From positions 1 to 39,177 of the forward strand of contig JBDLIU010000008.1 in NCBI GenBank assembly GCA_039714715.1: a stretch of 39,177 nt of DNA, written 5' to 3'. Below are positions 26,340 through 34,093 of the stretch, piece by piece. Every line of letters begins with the position of its first letter. Within the stretch, counting starts at the first letter, position 1. Under the pieces are notes generated by a model. It did not search any database and had not been told where the DNA came from. It saw only the letters and a program-made list of their open reading frames with translations. Source of the stretch: S012-113 sp039714715. Lineage in GTDB: Bacteria; Bacteroidota; Bacteroidia; Cytophagales; Cyclobacteriaceae. A program made the translations under genes and the position numbers.

Positions 26340-26500
26340 TTTTCTTTGTTCGCCCAAAGAAAACGAAGCAAAAGAAAAGGCGCCACGAGTAATGTCCATT
26401 TTCCGCGAAGAAAAATCCATTCTTTCATCCATTCTATTAGCTAGAGACGACTTTTCATAAGAGCCATATATAAGCTACAAATGGACCGCACCACTCGTGG
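26340..26500. repeat. Nested inverted repeats (possible structured RNA or mobile repeat)
   Basis: The 9-bp stem TTTTCTTTG/CAAAGAAAA extends outward by four more pairs after one mismatch. Immediately after it, two 8-bp arms (26383-26390 and 26394-26401) pair in register with two arms at 26479-26486 and 26493-26500, around a 77-nt loop. The paired blocks conserve their order, which is unlikely by chance. Confidence 0.55.
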
Positions 26501-26665
26501 ACATCCCCGCGCATTGAGTTATCCGAATAATCAAGGGAGCCCTACCAAGACGTAGAGAGGCAAAGCGTATTCCCCTGATTAGCAATGATTGGTTTTACAT
26601 TATTTCAATTTAATACTTAGTCTAATGTCGCACTTACAGCACTCTTTTCATTTTCTGATTTAATC

Positions 26666-26708
26666 CCCCGGGCTTCACCCGAGGCAAAACCTTTCGCTCC
26701 TTTGGAGC
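26666..26708. repeat. REP-like hairpin pair
   Basis: One hairpin has arms CCCCGGG (26666-26672) and CCCGAGG (26678-26684) with one mismatch and a 5-nt loop. The second is GCTCC TTT GGAGC (26696-26708), a perfect 5-bp stem with a 3-nt loop. They resemble, in order and composition, the second and third hairpins beside the transposase relic near 33.3-33.9 kb. Confidence 0.55.
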
Positions 26709-26777
26709 TTTTGAGATTTGGGTCTTGTTATTTGGAGCTTATTTGGATTTAGGAATTTGATTGTTGGAGCTTACACA

Positions 26778-27722
26778 TTAGCGTTTGCTCGCATTAAAAA
26801 GCTTCTGCTTTTCATCCTTGGTGAGGCTTTCATAGCCTGAATGTGATATTTTATCCAGGATAGCATCAATCTCCTCCTGGCTGGCAGTTTCCTTCTTTGT
26901 TGTACCTGTACTGGTTCTGGAAGTCGTTTTCTTTTTGCTCTCTTTACGATAAGAAACTTTTACTTTAGGTTGGCTTCTAAAGAAGCTTTTAAAAAATGAT
27001 AACAACCAATGAATCCCCTTGCCCCAATCTTTCCCATGTTGCAGCTGTTTAATAAATACAAAGCCGAGAATTGCACCTCCAAGATGAGCAATATTACCAC
27101 CAGCATTAGGCCCTGTACTCTGAACAACCGATAAAAAGACATAAAATAATGCTATGTATTTAATCCTGACTGGTCCCAGGAACAACAGGAATATAGTATA
27201 GTTGGGCATAAAGGTGGCGGCACCAACTACTACGGCAAATACGCCTGCAGATGCCCCAAGCATCGGGTGATCTAACCTGTCAGAAAAATATGGAACCAGG
27301 TTATATATTAACAAGAAAAGCAGACCTCCTGCCAGACCTCCCAGTACATAAAGACTAATTACTTTACCACCCCCCAGAAATTCCTTTATGATCTTTCCAA
27401 ACCAAAAAAGAAACAGCATGTTAAAAAGGATATGGAGCACCCCAAAATGAGCGAAAAAATAAGTAAAGATTGTCCAGGGCCTTGTAAGTGCTTCATTTAT
27501 TGATGCAGGCAAGTAGATATAACTGGTGATTAAATAAAAAACGTCACGGTTGCCTGTTGTGAAAAGGTGCAATAATCTTATTACAACAAAGAATACAACA
27601 TTAATCAGAATTATCTGGATCAATCCATTATCCGGTCTGTTGAATGCGTTCTTAAACTCATCCAGCAGGCTGCTTCCCCGCATGCCTCCGCCCATTGATC
27701 CGTATCCCTGACTGTATCTCAT
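26778..27722 (-). CDS. Rhomboid family intramembrane serine protease (with C-terminal basic tail)
   Basis: This 314-residue protein has six TM helices at about residues 33-225. The catalytic serine is S158 in GASAG and the histidine H213 in NIAHLGG; the helix with N101 (HILFNMLFLFWFG) is also typical. The N-terminus is Gly/Met-rich (GYGSMGGGMRGSS). A soluble C-terminal tail of about 85 residues is basic and Thr/Ser-rich, then ends in a small helical motif (EEIDAILDKISHSGYESL). Substrates are unknown. It follows a second rhomboid gene by 13 bp, and both lie downstream of mutL. Confidence 0.9.
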   Translation of the reverse strand: MRYSQGYGSMGGGMRGSSLLDEFKNAFNRPDNGLIQIILINVVFFVVIRLLHLFTTGNRDVFYLITSYIYLPASINEALTRPWTIFTYFFAHFGVLHILFNMLFLFWFGKIIKEFLGGGKVISLYVLGGLAGGLLFLLIYNLVPYFSDRLDHPMLGASAGVFAVVVGAATFMPNYTIFLLFLGPVRIKYIALFYVFLSVVQSTGPNAGGNIAHLGGAILGFVFIKQLQHGKDWGKGIHWLLSFFKSFFRSQPKVKVSYRKESKKKTTSRTSTGTTKKETASQEEIDAILDKISHSGYESLTKDEKQKLFNASKR

Positions 27723-27735
27723 TAGTTATAATTCA

Positions 27736-28527
27736 CTAGTAAAAGTTTGTTCTACCTTTAGACCAAATCCTTATCATAATAAACGCAAATAGCATACCTC
27801 CAAGGTGTGCTAAATGTGCCACATTATCTGTTCCATGACTGGTAAACTCCGAATATATGGCTATACCCCCTAAAATTAAAACAAAATATTTTGCCTTAAT
27901 CGGTATCGGTGGGAATAGCAGCATTAATTGTGTATTGGGGAATAGCAGTCCAAATGCCATAAGGATACCATAAATCGCCCCGGAAGCACCAACCATTGGT
28001 ACATTGACAGTCATGGCATAAACTTGTTGCACGTATGAAACACTTTGTGCAACACCTTCATTTTCGTTCTCGTAATAATTATCAATAAAGCTATCCATGT
28101 TTTCATCCCAGTATCTTGTGCCATACTTAGACATAAACAGTGCAAAATCGTCAGGATTGGGATCAGCTATATACTCCTCCATTCTGTTTTCCATTGGAAT
28201 AGTTTGGGTATACTTAACCCCTTCATAAAAAATACCTGCCCCAACACCTGTAATCAGGTAAAATGCGAGAAATTTCTTTGGGCCCCAGAATCGTTCCAGC
28301 ATGGGTGCCAGGAAAATCAAGCCAAACATATTAAACACCAGGTGCATCAAGCCACCGTGAGCAAACATGTAGGTGAAAAACTGGTATGGTTTAAAAAAGG
28401 GTGATGAAATATGCCAAAGTCCCATATAAGCATTAATCTCATCCCAGTTTAAAATAAGTGGGATTAGATAAGCCGCCACTGTTATCAGCAGCAGGTTTTT
28501 GACCATTGGTGTTAATCGTGCAAACAT
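27736..28527 (-). CDS. Rhomboid family intramembrane serine protease (with acidic loop insertion)
   Basis: This is a 263-residue rhomboid. Catalytic S182 lies in GASGAIYG and the histidine is probably H241 in AHLGGMLF (H238 is three residues earlier). HLVFNMFGLIF supplies the conserved Asn helix. Between the third and fourth helices it has an acidic soluble insertion of about 60 residues (about 105-165, with ADPNPDDFALFMSKYGTRYW and YYENENEG), which may gate or recognise substrates in the periplasm. It begins 6 bp after the mutL stop, so the two are probably co-transcribed. The pair with the downstream rhomboid probably arose by duplication, since the two are diverged from each other. Confidence 0.9.
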   Translation of the reverse strand: MFARLTPMVKNLLLITVAAYLIPLILNWDEINAYMGLWHISSPFFKPYQFFTYMFAHGGLMHLVFNMFGLIFLAPMLERFWGPKKFLAFYLITGVGAGIFYEGVKYTQTIPMENRMEEYIADPNPDDFALFMSKYGTRYWDENMDSFIDNYYENENEGVAQSVSYVQQVYAMTVNVPMVGASGAIYGILMAFGLLFPNTQLMLLFPPIPIKAKYFVLILGGIAIYSEFTSHGTDNVAHLAHLGGMLFAFIMIRIWSKGRTNFY

Positions 28528-28533
28528 ATGTAT

Positions 28534-30336
28534 CTAATTGAATAAGCTTTCAATCCGGTTCAAATCTAAAACAAAAAAAGTCTTGCCGCCATACGGACCA
28601 TAATTTGGGTTTTCACAATCAAAAAGATTGTCAACTATTGATTTACATTCTTTCTTGCTCAATATCTGCCCCTCGTTAATAGCTGATCTCCTTGCCAGGG
28701 CCCTGGCCAGGTTATCCGGAACCGAAATCGAAAGCTCTGTTTTATTCTGTTTAAATTGTTCTATCAGTCCTTCAAATAATTCTTTCTCATTGCCAGCCGA
28801 TAAGCCTGCCGGCATTCCATTTATCACAATGCTGGTGCCCCCAAATTCTTCAAATAAAAAACCCAGTGCCCCAATTTCATCGCTTAGTTCCTTTACGAGA
28901 TTAAAGTCACCAGGGTTTAGTTCTATGGTTACAGGGAACATAGATTGCTGCGTACTCCCCACCCTGTTAGCCAACTCTCCCACAAATCTTTCATATAGGA
29001 TTCTTTCATGTGAGATAACCTTGTCTATAAGTAATAAACCCGATGTAACCGGTGCTGCAATATATTTTCCGGTTAACTGAAAATAACCATCATCAGGTGA
29101 TAGTAAAAGTTCTTTAAGATTAGACGCCTGCTTATCAACCTCATTTTCTTCTCCGGAGGTTACATCAAAATTAAGCTTCGATTGCTTAATCTGTTCCTTG
29201 TACATCGACTCCCAGTGCTCCAGATTTTTATCTTTGGGCACGTTCTTAAACTGGGTGTACGCCCTATCAGATCCACTTATTTTAGTCTCTGTAGTTTTAA
29301 ACTGGGAAAAGTTCACATCCGATGTAAAATCGATGGCCGGCATTACATTATGGGTAGCCAGGGCTTGTCGTACAGCTGCCCGAATAACACCATATACAGT
29401 ACGTTCATCATCGAACTTTATTTCTGTTTTAGTAGGATGAACATTTACATCTACATGTTTGGGATCAATTGAGATAAACAACACATAGAATGGATGTGTT
29501 TCAGGAGCCAGCAGCCCCTCATAGGCATTCAACACAGCATGATGCAGGTACCCACTTTTAATAAACCTGTTATTTACAAAGAAAAACTGATCGCCACGGG
29601 TCTTTTTTGCTGATTCTGGTTTGCCTGTATAACCTGTAATGGTAATCTGCTCTGTTTCTTCCCTGCATTTAACCATATGCTCCTTATAGGATGCTCCCAG
29701 CAATGAAACGATCCGTTGACCTAACTTCCCTGACTGAACATTAAATGATTCCAGATCATTCTGGTAAAGCTTCAATGACACCCTGGGATTGGCCAGCGCA
29801 ACACGTGTGAACTCATCAGTGATATGACGCATTTCCACAGCATTCGATTTCAGGAAGTTCCTGCGGGCAGGGATATTGTAAAACAGGTTTTTCACTGAGA
29901 TCGATGTGCCTACAGCACACGAATCAGGTTCCTGTGATTTTACTTCTGAGGCTTCTACCTTTATTTTAGTGCCCAGTTCGCCATCGGCCAGCCTTGTGCT
30001 CATCTCCACCTGGGCCACTGCCGCTAGTGAGGCAAGCGCTTCGCCTCGAAATCCCATGGTTTTGATATGGAAGAGGTCTTCTGCCTGTCGGATTTTTGAA
30101 GTGGCATGTCTTTCAAAGCTCAAGCGAGCATCTGTTTCTGACATACCTGCCCCATTATCAATTACCTGAACACTCAGCTTGCCAGCCTCCTTAATGATAA
30201 CTGTTATCTCGGTTGCACCGGCATCAATAGCATTTTCGAGCAGTTCTTTAACCACAGAAGCGGGTCTTTGAACTACTTCGCCAGCCGCAATCTGGTTGGC
30301 AATAGAATCCGGTAATAGTAATATCTTATCGGGCAT
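28534..30336 (-). CDS. mutL: DNA mismatch repair protein MutL
   Basis: This 600-residue protein couples MutS recognition to downstream repair. The N-terminal GHKL ATPase is intact: ELLENAIDAGAT at 31-42, DNGAGM at 60-65, TMGFRGEALASL at 93-104, and GTSISVKNLFYNIPARRNFL near 143-162. The linker is at about 330-410. The C-terminal dimerisation domain begins near 415. In MutL endonucleases the motif DQHAxxExxxxE and a CPHGRP motif bind metal. Here they read DKVISHERILYE (438-449) and PYGGKT (581-586), so the Gln/His/Ala and the Cys/His are gone. Nicking activity is therefore doubtful. The small membrane protein ends 5 bp upstream and rhomboids follow. Confidence 0.94.
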   Translation of the reverse strand: MPDKILLLPDSIANQIAAGEVVQRPASVVKELLENAIDAGATEITVIIKEAGKLSVQVIDNGAGMSETDARLSFERHATSKIRQAEDLFHIKTMGFRGEALASLAAVAQVEMSTRLADGELGTKIKVEASEVKSQEPDSCAVGTSISVKNLFYNIPARRNFLKSNAVEMRHITDEFTRVALANPRVSLKLYQNDLESFNVQSGKLGQRIVSLLGASYKEHMVKCREETEQITITGYTGKPESAKKTRGDQFFFVNNRFIKSGYLHHAVLNAYEGLLAPETHPFYVLFISIDPKHVDVNVHPTKTEIKFDDERTVYGVIRAAVRQALATHNVMPAIDFTSDVNFSQFKTTETKISGSDRAYTQFKNVPKDKNLEHWESMYKEQIKQSKLNFDVTSGEENEVDKQASNLKELLLSPDDGYFQLTGKYIAAPVTSGLLLIDKVISHERILYERFVGELANRVGSTQQSMFPVTIELNPGDFNLVKELSDEIGALGFLFEEFGGTSIVINGMPAGLSAGNEKELFEGLIEQFKQNKTELSISVPDNLARALARRSAINEGQILSKKECKSIVDNLFDCENPNYGPYGGKTFFVLDLNRIESLFN

Positions 30337-30341
30337 GCCGA

Positions 30342-30683
30342 TTACCTGAACACAACTTTCTTTAAAACTAGATAAACAAAAACTGCCGCTACGGTAAGAT
30401 ATAAAGCAATATTGCCAAAGTAGAGGAATCCAACTACTCCACTAAACAATATCACACCTACAATAAGGCGCAAAAAAGAAGAGTTATCTTCATAATGTGC
30501 CCTACGTGTAAATGCCCCTTCAAGTCTTGCCCTCGATTGCCCATTCCTTCTTTTTTCTGATTCTAATTGTCTCCTGGCCTTTTTTCTTCGTTCTTCTATA
30601 TCCTCTTTTACAGGATCGTAGTAACGCGGTTCGTAGTTGAATCGCTGATAATGTGGAATTTTTATGATCGAGGGTAACTTCAT
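30342..30683 (-). CDS. Small membrane protein of unknown function (113 aa)
   Basis: From the ATG at 30683 the protein has 113 residues; a TTG at 30689 would add two. The first half is charged and helical (YYDPVKEDIEERRKKARRQL), with a run of Arg/Lys. Two adjacent TM helices occupy the C-terminal third (LIVGVILFSGVVGFLYFG and IALYLTVAAVFVYLVLK). No family function is recognised. It ends 5 bp before mutL in the same direction, probably in one operon with it. Confidence 0.75.
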   Translation of the reverse strand: MKLPSIIKIPHYQRFNYEPRYYDPVKEDIEERRKKARRQLESEKRRNGQSRARLEGAFTRRAHYEDNSSFLRLIVGVILFSGVVGFLYFGNIALYLTVAAVFVYLVLKKVVFR

Positions 30684-30760
30684 CTTCAAAAATTGAATTA
30701 CCTTAACGGCATCTACAAAATTATGAATTTATTCTCATTAACCTAATAAGTATAAATCAC

Positions 30761-32050
30761 TTGAATGGTCACATTTTTATAATTGTCTTAATTTTTCTGT
30801 CTTTCTCAATAAAAAGCAATAGCCCATCATTGATAATGACTAAAGATAGGCTTCTTTATGATGTCCCTGCAAATGTTGGGATGGATGCCAAAGTCCTGGA
30901 AAGAATTGATGATCTTGTTGAAGATGCCATTCAACAAAAAGCCATACCGGGATGCCAAATACTAATTGCCAAAGACAGTAAAATAGTCCTGGATAAAGCT
31001 TATGGTTATCAAACTTACGACAGCCTGCTACCGGTAACAAAAAACACAATCTATGATCTTGCTTCTTTAACCAAAGTACTGGCTACCACCCAGGGGATCA
31101 TGTACCTTGCTGAAAAAGATTCTATAGACCTGGATAAGCCACTTTCATTTTACCTGGATTATTTGCAGGGAACTAACAAGGATGATATCACCACCAGGGA
31201 AATACTGGCACACCATGCAGGATTGTATCCTTATTTGCCTTTTTGGAGGAAGGTAAAAGAAATATTTCCATTACTTGATTCTGCCAGAGATAATACCGTG
31301 CAAATAGAAGATAATTTATGGGTAGATATAACAGTTAAGGATTCGCTAATATATTGGGCTGCTCACTCAGACCTGGTTGAGGACCGGTTCGATACACTTT
31401 CTTACGATCAGTACATTTATAGTGATATTGGTTTTTATTTTCTGAAAGACCTTATCGAAGAAAGAACTAATCGAAAACTCGATGAGTTTCTCAATACAGA
31501 ATTGTATAAACCACTTGGAATTGGTTTAATGTACAATCCACTAGAACATCACAAAAAAATAACCATTGCTCCTACAGAGTTTGACAGTCAGTTAAGGAAT
31601 GAACTCCTTCGAGGCTATGTTCACGACCGTAATGCAGCTTTAATGGATGGAATTGCGGGGCAGGCAGGCCTGTTTGGCAGCTCAAAAGATATTGCCATTG
31701 TATTACAAATGCACCTTAATAATGGTTCATATGATGACCATCAATATTATAAGCCTGAAACAATTCAACAGTTTAATAAGCGGCATTTCGATCATAACCG
31801 CAGAGGACTTGGATGGGACAAGCCAGGCAATGGTAACAATGGCCCGGTTTCTAAACTTGCATCAGAAGAAACATTCGGGCATTCAGGATTTACCGGTGCC
31901 GCCATATGGGCAGATCCAAAAGAAAACCTGATATTTGTTTTTCTTTCAAACCGAGTATATCCGTCTGCAGAAAACACAAAACTAATTGATATGAATACAC
32001 GTACCAGAATACATGACCTGGTATACAAGGCGATATTAAGGGGTGATTGA
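30761..32050 (+). CDS. Serine hydrolase, beta-lactamase/PBP4-like family
   Basis: This 429-residue protein belongs to the class C beta-lactamase/DD-peptidase superfamily. The nucleophile and general base are S102 and K105 in SLTK, the YxN-like motif is YSD at 220-222, and a C-terminal HSG motif (FGHSGFTGA) replaces KTG. An N-terminal hydrophobic segment (HIFIIVLIFLSFSI) suggests export. The first in-frame start is TTG at 30761. From memory, many Bacteroidota carry this domain fused behind a family 3 glycoside hydrolase; here it stands alone. Role in cell-wall turnover is inference. It is divergent from the mutL operon, and bshA starts 37 bp after its stop. Confidence 0.88.
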   Translation: MNGHIFIIVLIFLSFSIKSNSPSLIMTKDRLLYDVPANVGMDAKVLERIDDLVEDAIQQKAIPGCQILIAKDSKIVLDKAYGYQTYDSLLPVTKNTIYDLASLTKVLATTQGIMYLAEKDSIDLDKPLSFYLDYLQGTNKDDITTREILAHHAGLYPYLPFWRKVKEIFPLLDSARDNTVQIEDNLWVDITVKDSLIYWAAHSDLVEDRFDTLSYDQYIYSDIGFYFLKDLIEERTNRKLDEFLNTELYKPLGIGLMYNPLEHHKKITIAPTEFDSQLRNELLRGYVHDRNAALMDGIAGQAGLFGSSKDIAIVLQMHLNNGSYDDHQYYKPETIQQFNKRHFDHNRRGLGWDKPGNGNNGPVSKLASEETFGHSGFTGAAIWADPKENLIFVFLSNRVYPSAENTKLIDMNTRTRIHDLVYKAILRGD

Positions 32051-32087
32051 AAGATTTGAAATGTTAAATATTATTAAAACTTAAACT

Positions 32088-33218
32088 ATGAATATTGGAG
32101 TTGTTTGTTACCCAACCTATGGAGGCAGTGGTGTTGTGGCAACGGAGTTAGGCAAAGCCCTTGGAGAACATGGGCATCATGTACATTTTATCACTTATGC
32201 TCAACCTACCCGGTTAGATTTTTTTAACGAGAATGTGTATTACCATGAGGTAACATTTGAAAATTATCCTCTGTTTAAATATCCTCCTTACGAAATGGCA
32301 CTGGCCAGCAAAATTGTTGATGCTGCCATCCATGAAAAACTTGACATACTGCATGTGCACTATGCTATTCCGCATGCATCATCTGCTTTTATGGCACAGC
32401 AGATATTAAAGTCAAAAGGTGTTGAACTACCATTCGTAACCACATTGCACGGTACTGATATTACCCTTGTTGGCCAGGATGATACCTATGAACCAGTGGT
32501 TACTTTCTCAATAAACTCATCCAATGGAGTAACAGCCGTTTCTGAAAACCTGAAAGAAAGGACTTACAATCATTTTGACGTGAAGCGGGATATTAAGGTA
32601 ATCCCCAATTTTATTGATTTCAGAAGATTTAGCAAACTAAAGAAAGATCATTTCAAAACGGCTATTTGTCCTAATGGAGAAAGGTTAATTGTCCATACTT
32701 CTAATTTCAGAAAGGTTAAGCGTGTGGATGATGTTCTGAAGATATATAAAAAGATAACTGAGAAGATGCCGGCCAAACTGTTACTGGTTGGCGATGGCCC
32801 GGAAAGACAAAATATTGAGCACCTTAGCCGGGATCTTGACATTACGGAAGATGTGCGATTCCTTGGAAAGCTTGATGCAGTAGAAGAAATTTTATCTGTT
32901 GCTGATCTGTTCCTGATGCCCTCTGAAAAAGAAAGCTTTGGATTAGCTGCCCTGGAGGCTATGGCCTGTGAGGTTCCGGTGGTATCAACCGATGCTGGTG
33001 GAATTCCTGAGCTGAATATTCATGGAGAAACAGGCTGCGTTGCCACAATTGGTGATGTTGATAGTATGGCAGAGCATTCTATTATGGTGCTACAGGATGA
33101 AAATCTTCCCAAGTTCAAGGCAGCAGCGCTTGAAAGAGCTAAGAAATATGATCAGTCAATGATTGTACCTCAATATGAGGCGTTTTATGAGGAGGTGCTG
33201 AAGAATGGGAAGGCGTAA
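32088..33218 (+). CDS. bshA: N-acetyl-alpha-D-glucosaminyl L-malate synthase
   Basis: This GT4-family glycosyltransferase makes the first intermediate of bacillithiol from UDP-GlcNAc and L-malate. It has 376 residues. The N-terminus has the BshA signature IGVVCYPTYGGSGVVATELG, then LHVHYAIPHASSAFMAQQIL, TTLHGTDITLVG and TAVSENLKE. The C-terminal Rossmann domain has LLVGDGPER and the nucleotide-sugar motif ESFGLAALE followed by MACEVPVVSTDAGGIPE. Length and motifs are normal. The last 78 bp of the gene and its stop are repeated at 34094-34171. bshB and bshC are not in the window. It is 37 bp after the serine hydrolase. Confidence 0.93.
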   Translation: MNIGVVCYPTYGGSGVVATELGKALGEHGHHVHFITYAQPTRLDFFNENVYYHEVTFENYPLFKYPPYEMALASKIVDAAIHEKLDILHVHYAIPHASSAFMAQQILKSKGVELPFVTTLHGTDITLVGQDDTYEPVVTFSINSSNGVTAVSENLKERTYNHFDVKRDIKVIPNFIDFRRFSKLKKDHFKTAICPNGERLIVHTSNFRKVKRVDDVLKIYKKITEKMPAKLLLVGDGPERQNIEHLSRDLDITEDVRFLGKLDAVEEILSVADLFLMPSEKESFGLAALEAMACEVPVVSTDAGGIPELNIHGETGCVATIGDVDSMAEHSIMVLQDENLPKFKAAALERAKKYDQSMIVPQYEAFYEEVLKNGKA

Positions 33219-33220
33219 GA
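33143..33220 (+). repeat. Direct repeat, copy 1: 3' end of bshA
   Basis: These 78 bp, from within the last 26 codons of bshA to two bases beyond the stop, match 34094-34171 at a constant offset of 951 bp with one difference (33179 G, 34130 A). The difference is a silent GAG/GAA change. The similarity stops abruptly on both sides. Confidence 0.9.
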
Positions 33221-33326
33221 CCTTAATAACTTAGTATGTTTGTCAAGAATGGATTTCAAACTCGATCTCCTGTGTTTCTCAATGGGACACCCGTTCTAAT
33301 GAATTAGTTATTGAAATAGTTTTTTA

Positions 33327-33406
33327 GCACCAAGGGTGCGTAAATCATTAGCCCAGAGCATAAGCTCTGGGTGAAGAGTAAGTTAACATCTTAGCCCTAA
33401 GAGGGC
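33327..33406. repeat. Hairpin triplet A-B-C on the 3' side of the transposase relic
   Basis: Three perfect hairpins lie in order: A, GCACC AAG GGTGC (33327-33339); B, CCCAGAGC ATAA GCTCTGGG (33352-33371); C, GCCCT AAG AGGGC (33394-33406). The same order of hairpin types occurs on the other side at 33883-33963. This is the organisation expected of REP/BIME-like elements mobilised by a RAYT transposase. Confidence 0.75.
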
Positions 33407-33413
33407 GAAATCA

Positions 33414-33865
33414 TCAATCCCAAACAAATCGTTCATCATAATCAATGTTAAATTCATTAAGAAGAGCCCGGTATTCATCCATAAATGAGAGTGTTTTATG
33501 ATGTTCTTCCTGTTTCTTTATATATTCCTTTATTGAATTAATCTGTGACTCATGAATTGAAAATCCCCCATACCCACTTTGCCAATAAAACTTTTGATAT
33601 TGCTTCCCTTTGGTTTTTATCCACTTCGAAGAGTGAGATTTTATTTCTTCAATAAGTTTCATTAAGGCAATTTTTCTTGACAATGAACATAATACATGAA
33701 CATGGTTTCTATGTCCACCAACAATGATGGGATTGGATTCCAGATTTTTGCATATTCCTCCCAAATAGCTGAATAGCTCTTCCTCTATTTTTTTATCAAT
33801 GAATGGGGCCTATTTTTTGTGCTAAAGGTGATATGGATGTAATTCTTTACTAAAGATTGTGGCAT
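33414..33865 (-). pseudogene. IS200-like / RAYT-type Y1 transposase, frameshifted
   Basis: The relic starts at an ATG at 33865 with MPQSLVKNYIHITFSTKNR, the N-terminus expected of Bacteroidota IS200-like transposases. It then loses frame at a run GGCCCC near 33807-33812 and stops early. The other frame picks up at the expected point (IDKKIEEELFSYLGGICKNL) and continues to the stop at 33414. The total is 452 bp, one base short of 151 codons, so a single-base deletion explains the break. The HUH histidines are visible (GHRNHVHVLCSLS), the Tyr nucleophile is probably in EYIKKQEEHH, and the C-terminal end is YDERFVWD. Because the protein is interrupted, it is unlikely to be active. Confidence 0.85.
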
Positions 33866-33882
33866 TTGATTTTTCCGATTAC

Positions 33883-33963
33883 GCACCTGTGGTGCTACCA
33901 TTATATTGTTTTGACTAACCCAGGGCTTACGCCCCGGGCTATTGGATTATGTCCCCTTTGGGG
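33883..33963. repeat. Hairpin triplet A-B-C on the 5' side of the transposase relic
   Basis: Three hairpins lie in the same order as on the other side: A, GCACC TGT GGTGC (33883-33895); B, CCCAGGGC TTAC GCCCCGGG (33919-33938, one G-T type mismatch); C, CCCC TTT GGGG (33953-33963). The arm sequences differ in detail from the 3' set, so these are related types, not copies. Confidence 0.7.
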
Positions 33964-34093
33964 CCAAAATCTAAATTAAATGTAGTAAAAGGTGGCAGGA
34001 CACCCAAAACAATAGACCAATAAAATCTACTCTGTTGGTTACCAATCAATTACATAATACAAAAAATAAAATATCTAAATGTGCGAAACTTAG
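33964..34093. other. Non-coding remainder of the insertion
   Basis: This AT-rich DNA lies between the hairpin set and the second copy of the bshA tail. It has a weak GGTG/CACC stem near 33991-34004 and no reading frame. I recognise nothing else in it. Confidence 0.4.

Larger units (their letters stand above)
26197..26777. other. Repeat-rich non-coding region between engB and the rhomboid gene
   Basis: This 581-bp stretch has no convincing gene; a 66-codon frame at 26260-26460 has no family character. It contains several structures. There is a 9-bp perfect inverted repeat TTTTCTTTG/CAAAGAAAA with a 6-nt loop (26340-26363). A long-range inverted repeat pairs CCACGAGT (26383-26390) and GTCCATTT (26394-26401) with AAATGGAC (26479-26486) and ACTCGTGG (26493-26500). 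A GC-rich imperfect hairpin spans 26666-26684, and GCTCC TTT GGAGC spans 26696-26708. TTGGAGCTT occurs three times at 26702, 26732 and 26764. These look like dispersed genomic repeats, not regulatory sites. Confidence 0.65.

Noticed and set aside
26260..26460. 66-codon plus-strand frame in the non-coding gap after engB
   Set aside because: It spans several inverted repeats, has no recognisable domain, and its composition follows the repeats rather than coding sequence.
33414..33764. Treating the 116-residue frame as a complete gene
   Set aside because: The N-terminal part of the transposase is visible in another frame to 33865, so this is a broken gene and not a short one.
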